Source: JAYRZB01 sp041916675 | Lineage (GTDB): Bacteria; Pseudomonadota; Alphaproteobacteria; Rhizobiales; Devosiaceae | Assembly (NCBI GenBank): GCA_041916675.1 | Contig: JAYRZB010000006.1 | Span: 62,001-126,000 of the forward strand | DNA length: 64,000 bases | Direction of reading: 5' to 3' | Shown: piece after piece, positions 36,172 to 43,915 of the stretch | How the letters are laid out: each line of letters opens with the position of its first letter | Position numbering within the stretch: the first letter of the stretch is position 1 | Made by a program: the position numbers and the translations under genes | The notes under the pieces: model-generated | Databases searched by the model: none | What the model was told of the DNA's origin: nothing | The model's input: the letters and a program-made list of their open reading frames with translations, nothing else

Positions 36172-37049
36172 CAGGCCGCGCCCTGGCCGGCGGTGGTCCA
36201 GATCCCGGTACGGGGGTCGAGATGGCCGGTGAATTCGCGCTCGGCCGGGCCGGTCAGCATGACATGGCCATCGGCCTTCCATTCGATCACCAGATCGCCG
36301 CCGGGCAGGGTGACGGTGGCCTTGCGGCCCGTGCGCCCGGTGCGGGCGGCATTGACCAGTGCGGCACAGGCGGCGGTGCCGCAGGCCTTTGTCAGTCCCG
36401 CACCGCGTTCCCAGGTGCGCAGGATGATACGCTCGCGGCTCACAACCTGGGCAATCGAGATATTGGCGCGCTCGGGAAAGATCGGGTGGTTCTCAAGCAG
36501 CGGCCCGAAGCGCTCGAGCGCATAGTTCCACACATCGTCCTTGACCCAGAACGTGGCATGGGGGTTGCCGATGCTCATCACCGAGGGGGTGTGCAGCACG
36601 GGCGCGTCGATGGGGCCGATCTGCAATTCGATGCCGGTAGTGTCGGCGAATTCTTCGGCAAGCGGAATGTCCTGCCAGTCAAAGCGCGGCACGCCCATAT
36701 CGACGGTGATCAGCCTGTCGGCATGCTCCTGCCCGGTCAGGATACCGGCCACGGTCTCGAAGACGAAATCCTGTTGCCCGGTCTCGGCTGCCAGCGCCTG
36801 CACCACGCAGCGCATGCCATTCCCGCAGGCCTGGGCGCGGCTGCCGTCGGCGTTGATGATCTCGATGAAATTGGCCGTGCCGGGGGTGCGCGCGTCGTGA
36901 ATGGCCATGATCTGGTCAAAGCGCGTGGCCGGGCTGGCGGCAATGGCAATGGCGGCGGCAGCCGAGACGCGGTCGCTCCGCCCGCGCATATCGGCGACGA
37001 TGATCTCGTTGCCCAGCCCATTCATCTTGATAAACGGAACGCCGTCCAC
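36171..37049 (-). CDS. dapF: Diaminopimelate epimerase
   Basis: This 292-residue enzyme converts LL- to meso-diaminopimelate for lysine and peptidoglycan synthesis. The two catalytic Cys motifs are ACGNGMRC (C75) and TKACGTAACAA. The N-terminal FIKMNGLGNEI is typical. A GTG start at 37049 is shown; a start at M9 is possible but would cut the conserved FxKMxGxGN. First gene of the dapF-mtaB-ftsY-yciB run. Confidence 0.96.
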   Translation of the reverse strand: MDGVPFIKMNGLGNEIIVADMRGRSDRVSAAAAIAIAASPATRFDQIMAIHDARTPGTANFIEIINADGSRAQACGNGMRCVVQALAAETGQQDFVFETVAGILTGQEHADRLITVDMGVPRFDWQDIPLAEEFADTTGIELQIGPIDAPVLHTPSVMSIGNPHATFWVKDDVWNYALERFGPLLENHPIFPERANISIAQVVSRERIILRTWERGAGLTKACGTAACAALVNAARTGRTGRKATVTLPGGDLVIEWKADGHVMLTGPAEREFTGHLDPRTGIWTTAGQGAA

Positions 37050-37128
37050 GGCCCAAATCCTGCAGTGCTGCTGCCAAGGCCCCTATATGGCGGATGTGCG
37101 CCGAAATTGCCAGTGCGGGCCGAATTCC

Positions 37129-37157
37129 TTGACTCGCACCCGGCATAGGCGTACACG
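37129..37157 (+). promoter_or_regulatory. Putative ffh promoter
   Basis: TTGACT (37129-37134) and TACACG (37152-37157) are 17 bp apart. This predicts a leader of about 170 nt, which contains a stem CACCCGC/GCGGGTG (37237-37265) and a CCTGG/CCAGG hairpin just before the ribosome site. The leader function is unknown. Confidence 0.4.
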
Positions 37158-37331
37158 CCCCCTCATATCCATCAGGTCCAGACACCTGAGCCACCGACCG
37201 GGACCCGCAAAGGTCTAAAGAGATCCCGGAGGTCAACACCCGCCAGCGCGATGCGCCCGCGGGTGCTGTTGGTGTTTGGCGCGATGGAACCCATATCCTG
37301 GTTACTACCGGCCAGGACAAGGAATGAAACA

Positions 37332-38918
37332 ATGTTTGAAAGCCTGAGCGATCGGCTTGGAAAAATCTTCGATGGCCTGCGGGGCCGCGGCGCGCTCAGT
37401 GAAGCGGACGTCGATGCTGCGCTGCGCGAAGTCCGCCGGGCGCTGATCGAGGCCGACGTTTCGCTCGAAGTGGCCAAAGCTTTTGTCGAGCAGGTGCGCG
37501 AGCGCGCCATCGGCGTCGAGGTCACCCGCTCGGTCACCCCGGGTCAACAGGTCATCAAGATTGTCCATGACGAACTGGTGGCTGTGCTCGGCGAAGCTGC
37601 CAGCCCGATCGACCTCAATGCCGTTGCCCCGGTCACCATTTTGATGGTGGGCCTGCAGGGCTCGGGCAAGACCACGACCACTGCCAAGATTGCCCGGCGT
37701 CTCAAGGACAAGCAGAACAAAAAGGTGCTGCTGGCCTCCCTCGATACGCGCCGCCCGGCGGCCATGGAGCAGTTGCGCGTGCTCGGCGAACAGGTCGGGG
37801 TCGATACCCTGCCCATCCTTGCCGGGCAGACCCCGGTCGAGATCGCCCGCCGCGCCGCGCGCGAAGGCAAGCTCGGCGGCTATGACGTCCTGATCCTCGA
37901 TACGGCCGGCCGCACCCATATCGATGAAGAGCTGATGGCCGAGACCGTCGCCATCAAGGCCGAGACCAATCCGCATGAAGTGCTGCTGGTTGCCGATGCG
38001 CTGACCGGGCAGGACGCGGTCAATCTCGCCCGCTCGTTCGATTCCCGCGTGGATTTGACCGGTATCGTTCTCACCCGCGTTGACGGCGACGGGCGTGGTG
38101 GTGCGGCACTCTCGATGCGGGCCGCCACCGGCAAGCCGATCAAGCTGATCGGTGTGGGCGAAAAGATCGATGCGCTTGAGGATTTCCATCCCGGCCGCAT
38201 TGCCGATCGTATTCTGGGCATGGGCGATATCGTCTCGCTGGTGGAAAAAGCCGCCCAGACCGTTTCGGCCGAAGATGCGGCCAAGATGGCCAGAAAGCTC
38301 AAGAAGGGCCAGTTCGATCTCGATGATCTGCGCAATCAGCTGCTGCAGATGAAAAAGATGGGCGGCATGTCGGGCCTGATGGGCCTGATGCCCGGCATGG
38401 GCCAGGTCAAGAAGGCCATGGCCGGTGCCAATATCGACGAGAAGGTGTTTGACCGTCAGGTTGCCATCATCAATTCGATGACCAAGGCTGAGCGCGCCGA
38501 TCCCGACCTGCTCAATGCCAAGCGCCGCATCCGCATCGCCAAGGGTTCGGGCACGCGCGTCGAAGACGTCAACAAGCTCATGAAGCAGCATCGCCAGATG
38601 GCTGACATGATGAAGAAGGTGTCCAAGGGCGGCATGGGCTCGCTGGCCGGGATGTTCGGCGGCAAGCTCGGCGGCATGATGCCGGGCCTGGGGTCCATGC
38701 CGGACATGTCCAATATGGACCCCGCCCAGCTCGAAAAGATGGCCCGCGAAATGGGCATCGATCCCGGCTCCATTCCGGGGGCCGCGCCCAAGACTATCGC
38801 CGACAAACTGCCCACCGATGTGGGCAAGCTTTTGAATTCCGGTCCGGGCCTGCCCGGCCTGACTCCCCGCTTTCCCGGCCTGCCCGGGCTTGGCGGGTTC
38901 AACCCGAAAAAGAAATAA
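37332..38918 (+). CDS. ffh: Signal recognition particle protein Ffh
   Basis: This 528-residue SRP GTPase binds signal sequences and 4.5S RNA. The N domain comes first, then the G domain with GLQGSGKTTTTAKIARRL (from G107), DTRRPAAMEQL, DTAGRTHIDEELM and TRVDGDGRGG. The Met-rich M domain (about 300-460) contains the RNA-binding SKRRIRIAKGSGT-type helix (here NAKRRIRIAKGSGTRVEDV). The C-terminal Met/Gly/Pro-rich tail is longer than in E. coli (453 residues). The ATG at 37332 follows AAGGA; a longer in-frame start upstream lies in the leader. It heads ffh-rpsP-rimM-trmD. Confidence 0.96.
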   Translation: MFESLSDRLGKIFDGLRGRGALSEADVDAALREVRRALIEADVSLEVAKAFVEQVRERAIGVEVTRSVTPGQQVIKIVHDELVAVLGEAASPIDLNAVAPVTILMVGLQGSGKTTTTAKIARRLKDKQNKKVLLASLDTRRPAAMEQLRVLGEQVGVDTLPILAGQTPVEIARRAAREGKLGGYDVLILDTAGRTHIDEELMAETVAIKAETNPHEVLLVADALTGQDAVNLARSFDSRVDLTGIVLTRVDGDGRGGAALSMRAATGKPIKLIGVGEKIDALEDFHPGRIADRILGMGDIVSLVEKAAQTVSAEDAAKMARKLKKGQFDLDDLRNQLLQMKKMGGMSGLMGLMPGMGQVKKAMAGANIDEKVFDRQVAIINSMTKAERADPDLLNAKRRIRIAKGSGTRVEDVNKLMKQHRQMADMMKKVSKGGMGSLAGMFGGKLGGMMPGLGSMPDMSNMDPAQLEKMAREMGIDPGSIPGAAPKTIADKLPTDVGKLLNSGPGLPGLTPRFPGLPGLGGFNPKKK

Positions 38919-38945
38919 CCCTTTCAAGTTCACACGGAGAACACC

Positions 38946-39332
38946 ATGTCCCTCAAGATCCGCCTTGCCCGCGCCGGCACCAAGAAGCGCCCCTACTACC
39001 ATGTGGTGGTGGCCGATGCCCGCTCGCCCCGCGATGGCCGTTTCATCGAACGCATCGGCACCTACAATCCGGTGCTGTCCGAGACCGACAAGCGCGTGAC
39101 GCTGAACACCGAGCGCGCCACCCATTGGCTCGGCGTTGGCGCCCAGCCCACCGATCGCGTGCTGCGGTTCCTCGATGCGGCTGGCCTGCTCAAGCGCGCG
39201 CCCCGCAACAATCCCAAGGCCGGTCTGCCGGGCGCCAAGGCAACCGAACGCGCCGAGGCCAAGGCAGCCGCTGCTGCGGCGGCCGAAGCAGCCAAGAACG
39301 CCCCGGCTGCTGAAGAAGCCGCTGCGGAATAA
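38946..39332 (+). CDS. rpsP: 30S ribosomal protein S16
   Basis: This 128-residue protein has the S16 core in residues 1-80 (SLKIRLARAGTKKRPYYHVVVAD, PRDGRFIERIGTYNP). A C-terminal tail of about 40 residues is nearly all Ala, Glu and Lys; most bacterial S16 proteins stop near 80-90. A strong GGAG ribosome site precedes it. The tail resembles that on L19, encoded nearby. It is 27 bp after ffh and 2 bp before rimM. Confidence 0.97.
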   Translation: MSLKIRLARAGTKKRPYYHVVVADARSPRDGRFIERIGTYNPVLSETDKRVTLNTERATHWLGVGAQPTDRVLRFLDAAGLLKRAPRNNPKAGLPGAKATERAEAKAAAAAAAEAAKNAPAAEEAAAE

Positions 39333-39334
39333 TC

Positions 39335-39877
39335 ATGACGGGCGGCGACACTTCGCAGCGCTTGCTCGTGGGCCGCATCGGTGCGGCCCATGGCATCAAG
39401 GGCGAAGTGCGCATTGCCTCGTTCACCGGCGACCCGCTGGCCATTGCCGGTTACGGGCCGCTGGAAACCAACCGGCCGGGCCTTACCGTCACCCTTTCCA
39501 GCGCCCGGCTGGCCAATACTGTCATCATTGCCCGCATCAAGGGCATTGCCGACCGCAACAGCGCCGAAACCCTCAATGGCGTTGAACTCTTCATCGGGCG
39601 CGACCAGCTCCCCGAACCAGAGGACGAGGACGATTTCTACCATGCTGACCTGATCGGGCTGACCGCCCGGCTGGTCGATGGCACCGAGATCGGCAAGGTC
39701 CTGGCCATTCCCAATTTCGGGGCGGGCGATATTCTCGAAGTGCGCGACCCGCGCTCGGGCGATACTTTCCTTTATCCGTTTACCCGCAAGGCCGTGCCGG
39801 AAGTGCACATTAAGGCCGGGTACCTCGTCATCGATCCGCCGGCCGAGACCGAGCCGGGTGATGAGGAAGCCAATTGA
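39335..39877 (+). CDS. rimM: Ribosome maturation factor RimM
   Basis: This 180-residue 30S assembly factor binds S19 and aids 16S rRNA head maturation. The N-terminal RimM domain begins LLVGRIGAAHGIKGEVRIASFT, and the C-terminal PRC-barrel contains EDDFYHADLIGLTARL and GAGDILEVRDPRSGDTFLYPF. It lies 2 bp after rpsP and overlaps trmD by 4 bp (TTGA). Confidence 0.95.
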   Translation: MTGGDTSQRLLVGRIGAAHGIKGEVRIASFTGDPLAIAGYGPLETNRPGLTVTLSSARLANTVIIARIKGIADRNSAETLNGVELFIGRDQLPEPEDEDDFYHADLIGLTARLVDGTEIGKVLAIPNFGAGDILEVRDPRSGDTFLYPFTRKAVPEVHIKAGYLVIDPPAETEPGDEEAN

Positions 39878-40560
39878 GCTTTTCGGCCGATATCATCACG
39901 CTGTTCCCGGACTTGTTTCCGGGCCCGCTGGGGGCATCGGTCCTGGGGCGCGGGCTTGGCCAAGGGCGCTGGAGCCTTGCTGTCACGCAATTGCGCGATT
40001 TTGCCACCGACCGGCATCGCACCGTCGACGACACGCCTTCGGGCGGCGGAGCGGGCATGGTGCTCAAGCCCGATATCCTGGCCAAAGCGCTCGATGCGGT
40101 GGCCCCGCCCGGCGATCCGCGCCCGAAAATCCTGATGTCGCCGCGCGGTACGCCGCTGACCCAGGCGCGGGCCCGCGCGCTGGCAATCGGGCCGGGCGCA
40201 GTGATTGTCTGCGGGCGGTTCGAAGGGGTTGACCAGCGGGTGATCGAGGCGCGCCAGCTCGAGGAAATCTCCATCGGGGATTATGTGCTGGCGGGCGGCG
40301 AAGTGGCGGCCATGGTGGTGCTCGAAGCTGTGGTGCGGCTGATCCCGGGCGTGCTCGGGGCGGCTGAAAGCCAGGCCGACGAGAGCTTTGAGAACGGGCT
40401 GCTCGAATACCCTCACTATACGCGCCCGCAGGTGTTTGAAGGCCGCGAAATTCCGGATGTCCTGACCTCAGGCGACCATGGCCGGATCGACAAGTGGCGG
40501 CGCGCCCGGAGCCTTGAACTCACCCAGGCGCGCCGGCCGGACCTGCTCAACAAGAGTTAG
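39874..40560 (+). CDS. trmD: tRNA (guanine37-N1)-methyltransferase TrmD
   Basis: This 228-residue SPOUT-fold enzyme makes m1G37, preventing frameshifts. The trefoil-knot SAM site reads SPRGTPLTQARARAL, VIVCGRFEGVDQRVIE and EISIGDYVLAGGE. The catalytic Asp region is DHGRIDKWRR. The start is a TTG overlapping the rimM stop, giving the family-typical MSFSADIITLFPDLF. The stop overlaps by 4 bp the convergent SCO gene, where the usual continuation to rplS is interrupted. Confidence 0.95.
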   Translation: MSFSADIITLFPDLFPGPLGASVLGRGLGQGRWSLAVTQLRDFATDRHRTVDDTPSGGGAGMVLKPDILAKALDAVAPPGDPRPKILMSPRGTPLTQARARALAIGPGAVIVCGRFEGVDQRVIEARQLEEISIGDYVLAGGEVAAMVVLEAVVRLIPGVLGAAESQADESFENGLLEYPHYTRPQVFEGREIPDVLTSGDHGRIDKWRRARSLELTQARRPDLLNKS

Positions 40561-41135
40561 CCCTTGGTCAGCAGCTTGCGGAGCTTTTCGAGCGCCGTAC
40601 CGGTGTCTTCGCGATAGGCAATGGTGCCTTCAAACTCGCCTTTTGCATTGAGCATGAACACCGAGGCGGTATGGTCCATGGTGTAGCCGCCATCGCTGAG
40701 CGGCACCTTCTTGGCGTAGATATGCCAGGCAGCAATCGCCTTGTCGATTTCGGCCCGGGTGCCTGTCAGGCCGGTAATGCGGTCGGTCAGGGCGGTGACA
40801 TAGCCTTTCATTACCTCCGGCGTGTCCCGTTCCGGATCGACCGTGACGAAGAAGGCTTTCAGCGGCTTGCCTTCTTCGCCCAGAGTTTCGAACCAGCCCG
40901 TCATCTCCGAGAGTGTTGTGGGGCAGACATCGGGGCAGTGGGTGAAGCCGAAGAACAGAAGGGTTGGCTGGCCGGACAGCACCGCCTGGGTGACTGGCGT
41001 GCCATCGTGGTCGGTCAGGTTGAACGTGCCCGGCGCGGCCGGGCTCTTGAGCAGGAAGACCGCGACCAGGGCAATGGCGGCAAGAGCCGCCACCGCCAGC
41101 CAGAGGCCAGTACGCACCGTTTTCAGGGTGGACAT
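40557..41135 (-). CDS. SCO1/SenC family copper chaperone
   Basis: This 192-residue membrane-anchored periplasmic thioredoxin-fold protein helps build the CuA site of cytochrome oxidase. One N-terminal helix (10-30) precedes the copper ligands: C67-x3-C71 in FTHCPDVCP and H155 in TMDHTASVF. All three ligands are intact. It is the last gene of a likely minus-strand unit with the copper fusion protein (9 bp upstream) and a small Cys-rich protein. Confidence 0.94.
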   Translation of the reverse strand: MSTLKTVRTGLWLAVAALAAIALVAVFLLKSPAAPGTFNLTDHDGTPVTQAVLSGQPTLLFFGFTHCPDVCPTTLSEMTGWFETLGEEGKPLKAFFVTVDPERDTPEVMKGYVTALTDRITGLTGTRAEIDKAIAAWHIYAKKVPLSDGGYTMDHTASVFMLNAKGEFEGTIAYREDTGTALEKLRKLLTKG

Positions 41136-41144
41136 GGGTCTGGC

Positions 41145-42554
41145 CTAGATCAAGTCTTCATCGACCATCATGGTGCCGTCGAACATGTCGAACTGGGCAA
41201 CCAGGGCCGCATCAAGGGAGGCTTCGGCAGTGGCAAGGTCGGCAGCGAGCGCTGCCGCCGCCTCAGCGGGCACCCCGATCGTGGCCAGGTTCGCGGCATC
41301 CTTGAGCGCAGCACCCGAGCACAGGTGAACGGCCCAGCCATGGTGGCCCTTGCGCAGCAGCGCCCGGCCGCCGGTATTGTTCTGGGCCCAGCCGGCAATG
41401 GCGTACTCACCCGAAACCACAATCCCGGCCACCGTCAGCGGCGCCTCGGGCGTATCGAAGGTCGATTTCAGCAGGCCTTCGATGGCCTCGGAATCCGAAT
41501 GGGCCATCGACTGGTCATAGGTACCCTCGTGCGACATGGATGAATGGTCCATGCTGCCGTGATCCATGCTGCCATGGGCCGGGGCGTCGGCGCCGGCCGG
41601 GCCGATATCGAGCATCACCTCGACCGTGCCAGCCTTCTCAAAGGTCAGGGTGACGGGCACCTGCTTGCCTTCCTCCAGGCTGCCATTGAGGCCCATAAAC
41701 ATCACATGCAGGCCACCCGGCTGCAGGGTCACGGTGGCGCCGGCGGGGATATCGATACCGTTTTCGAGCTCGCGCATCTTCATGACATCGCCTTCCATGG
41801 CCATTTCATGCAGCTGCGTTTCGGCCGATACCGGCGATGACGCCGACACCAGCCGATCCGCTTCGCCACCGGTGTTGACAATCGTCAGGAAGCCGCCGCC
41901 GACCTTGGCGCCGGGCAGGGTGGCGCGGGTGAAGGCGCCGGAGATCTCGAGGGCACCCACGGTGACGCTGGCATCCATGGCACCATGGTCATGGGTTGCG
42001 GGCGCGGCGTGGTCATGGTGCGCATCGGCCGGGGCGGCCATCGTCACTTTTATCACCGGCGCGGGATGTTCTAGCGCATGGGCATCCTGGCCGGGCGCGG
42101 CCACCTGATCCCAGGCAACGCTGGCGGTGGTGCCGCAGAGCTGGGTGGTCAGGAAAGGCAGCGTGCCTTCGGCATCAAACCCCTGGATCGACCCCTGGAT
42201 GACGAATTCGTCGATCTGGTCGTCCGGCACATTGCCACCGCTCCAGCGGACTTCGAGGGCGCCTTCGGTCACGTCGCTGCCATGCACCGAATAGGTTTTG
42301 GCATAGGCGCCCTTGGTGATGGTGATATCCCAACCGGCCTTGACCATGGGCTTGGCGCTGACAAAGCCTTCGGGCAGCTTGACGATCACATCGGTGGTGG
42401 CTGCGCCATCGCAACCGTGCGGCACGGTGATCACTGCCCGGACGGTGGTGCCGTTGTCGGCAGTCTTGGGCGAAATTCCGGCATGGGCCAGGGCCAGGGC
42501 GGGAAGTGAAATCAGGCTCACGGCCAGAAGGCCGGTCGATACGAACTTGTGCAT
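41145..42554 (-). CDS. Three-domain copper-binding protein (DUF1775-PCuAC-copper-uptake-associated)
   Basis: This 469-residue exported protein appears to fuse three copper-handling modules. The signal peptide ends ALALA so that mature residue 1 would be H24, as in YcnI-type DUF1775 copper proteins (about 24-172, HAGISP, VPHGCDGAATTDV). A His-rich linker (DAHHDHAAPATHDH) precedes a PCu(A)C domain (about 195-317) with Cu(I) ligands in LHEMAMEGDVMKM and H283-x-M285. A Met/His-rich linker follows (HGSMDHGSMDHSSMSHEG). The last domain (about 355-465) has GEYAIAGWAQNNTGGRALLRK and HLCSGAALKDA, matching what I recall as 'copper uptake system-associated protein'. These are usually separate genes. Role inferred: periplasmic copper delivery to oxidase with SCO. 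Start ATG 42554 begins the signal peptide. Confidence 0.85.
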   Translation of the reverse strand: MHKFVSTGLLAVSLISLPALALAHAGISPKTADNGTTVRAVITVPHGCDGAATTDVIVKLPEGFVSAKPMVKAGWDITITKGAYAKTYSVHGSDVTEGALEVRWSGGNVPDDQIDEFVIQGSIQGFDAEGTLPFLTTQLCGTTASVAWDQVAAPGQDAHALEHPAPVIKVTMAAPADAHHDHAAPATHDHGAMDASVTVGALEISGAFTRATLPGAKVGGGFLTIVNTGGEADRLVSASSPVSAETQLHEMAMEGDVMKMRELENGIDIPAGATVTLQPGGLHVMFMGLNGSLEEGKQVPVTLTFEKAGTVEVMLDIGPAGADAPAHGSMDHGSMDHSSMSHEGTYDQSMAHSDSEAIEGLLKSTFDTPEAPLTVAGIVVSGEYAIAGWAQNNTGGRALLRKGHHGWAVHLCSGAALKDAANLATIGVPAEAAAALAADLATAEASLDAALVAQFDMFDGTMMVDEDLI

Positions 42555-42622
42555 AGCATTGCTTTCTGCTGCGCCCTGCACTCTGGCAGCGGCGCGTTGA
42601 TCCAAAACGAATTCAGTCAGGA

Positions 42623-43000
42623 TCAGGCAGCAGGTGGCCCGCGCGGATTGGCCCGCGGCAGGAGCGCAACGACATCCGGTGTCGTCGGCGCATCGGCATA
42701 GGCGATAGATAGAACCGCCTGATAGGCGGGCTGGGCACCGCAGGGAGCGGGGGGCAGGTCGAGCCCGGAAAAAATGCGACAGGCATGGCAGGGCGCATGC
42801 CCAGGCGATCCCTGATCATCGGGTGCGCCGCAGAAACTCGAACTGGTGACCGTCGCATAGTCAAAGCCCGGCGCCGCCGAAACCGGGGCAGGTGGGTGCA
42901 CAAAGCACAAAAACACCAGCGCCAGCACGCCAAGTGCCCGCACCAGGTCGATGGTGATTGTGCGCCAGTGGTTCACGTCGGTTTCCTGTATCTGCGCCAT
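42623..43000 (-). CDS. Small exported Cys-rich protein (DUF2946-like)
   Basis: This 125-residue protein has one hydrophobic N-terminal segment (VRALGVLALVFLCFVHPPAPVSA), a possible signal or anchor. The outer part has four cysteines including GHAPCHACRIFSG and LPPAPCGAQ. The CxxC-with-His pattern resembles DUF2946-type proteins that accompany PCuAC and YcnI genes, but the match is from memory and only moderate. It lies 68 bp upstream of the copper fusion gene on the same strand, which suggests a copper-linked role. Function unproven. Confidence 0.6.
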   Translation of the reverse strand: MAQIQETDVNHWRTITIDLVRALGVLALVFLCFVHPPAPVSAAPGFDYATVTSSSFCGAPDDQGSPGHAPCHACRIFSGLDLPPAPCGAQPAYQAVLSIAYADAPTTPDVVALLPRANPRGPPAA

Positions 43001-43150
43001 GGATAGCCCAGACTGCGGCCTCCGTCATTGCGCAAAATTGCCGCTCCCGGTTGATCGTGATCAAAAGACTTGCCAGAAATCGCAGATCAGGCGTTGCGAG
43101 CGCTCTGGGAAGCGGTGGCAAATGCGGGCTCCGGCCCCTTTGGAGACGAC

Positions 43151-43738
43151 ATGCGCGCCGTTCTGAGCCTTTGCCTGCTGATTGCCTTTCCCTCGATCGC
43201 GCTGGCCCACACCGGGGTCGGCCATACCGATAGCCTGCTGCATGGCTTTTCCCATCCGATCGGGGGCATCGATCATGTGCTGGCCATGGTCGCGGTCGGC
43301 GTCCTGGCGTTCGTTCTGGGTGGCCGCGCGCTCTTTCTCGTGCCGCTGAGTTTTGTGGGCATGATGATCCTGGGGTTCGCCGCCGGGGTCGTCGGTATTG
43401 GCCTGCCCTTTGTCGAACTTGGCATTGCGCTCTCGGCCGTGGTGATCGGTGGCGCGGCAGCGCTGGGGCGCCCGATGCCGGTGGCCCTTGCCATGGTCCT
43501 GGTCGGCACGCTGGCGGTGTTTCACGGCCATGCCCATGGCACGGAAATGGGGCAGGACCGGTCCGGCCTTGCCTATGCCGCCGGTTTTGTGGCGGCAACT
43601 GGCCTGCTCCATGCGGCGGGGATTGGCGTTGCCGCTGCCTTGGCGCGCCTGAGCGGGCGTTTCGGTCGGCCGTTGGCGCAAGTGACCGGGGCGCTGTTCG
43701 CACTCGGCGGGGCCGGGGTGCTGGCCGGTTGGCTCTAG
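43151..43738 (+). CDS. HupE/UreJ family metal-transport membrane protein
   Basis: This 195-residue membrane protein has a signal-like first helix (MRAVLSLCLLIAFPSIALA) and about six more hydrophobic segments. The family signature is HPIGGIDHVLAM (HPxxGxDHxxAM) near residues 33-44, plus a His-rich HGHAHG loop. HupE/UreJ proteins are usually tied to nickel uptake for hydrogenase or urease. Neither enzyme is nearby, and the divergent neighbours handle copper, so the metal is uncertain. The ATG at 43151 has TGGAG upstream; a longer in-frame start is possible but would precede the signal peptide. Confidence 0.88.
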   Translation: MRAVLSLCLLIAFPSIALAHTGVGHTDSLLHGFSHPIGGIDHVLAMVAVGVLAFVLGGRALFLVPLSFVGMMILGFAAGVVGIGLPFVELGIALSAVVIGGAAALGRPMPVALAMVLVGTLAVFHGHAHGTEMGQDRSGLAYAAGFVAATGLLHAAGIGVAAALARLSGRFGRPLAQVTGALFALGGAGVLAGWL

Positions 43739-43860
43739 GGGCGAATTTGCCCCGGCAAGCCTAGACTCTGGGCTGATCTTGCATTATAGGCGCGCATCCA
43801 CTGCTGCGCTCCAGGGCCTGGCAGCAAGAAGAAGCAAAAGCTCCGTGCAACCAAGACCGG

Positions 43861-43885
43861 GCGTTCGGGATCATCCCGAAAACGC
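43861..43885 (+). promoter_or_regulatory. Stem-loop in rplS leader
   Basis: GCGTT-CGGGAT pairs with ATCCCG-AA-AACGC (11 pairs with a 2-nt bulge and 1-nt loop core) 30 bp before the rplS ATG. Only TCCTTTG follows, so it is not a clean terminator. It may be a leader element controlling rplS. Confidence 0.45.
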
Positions 43886-43915
43886 TCCTTTGAAAAGATC
43901 AGAACGGATCGATCG

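Noticed and set aside
34261..36525. 754-codon plus-strand frame opposite ftsY, mtaB and dapF
   Set aside because: Antisense shadow of three well-defined genes; no domain or ribosome site.
37305..39125. 606-codon minus-strand frame opposite ffh and rpsP
   Set aside because: Antisense shadow; low-complexity His/Gly/Leu composition.
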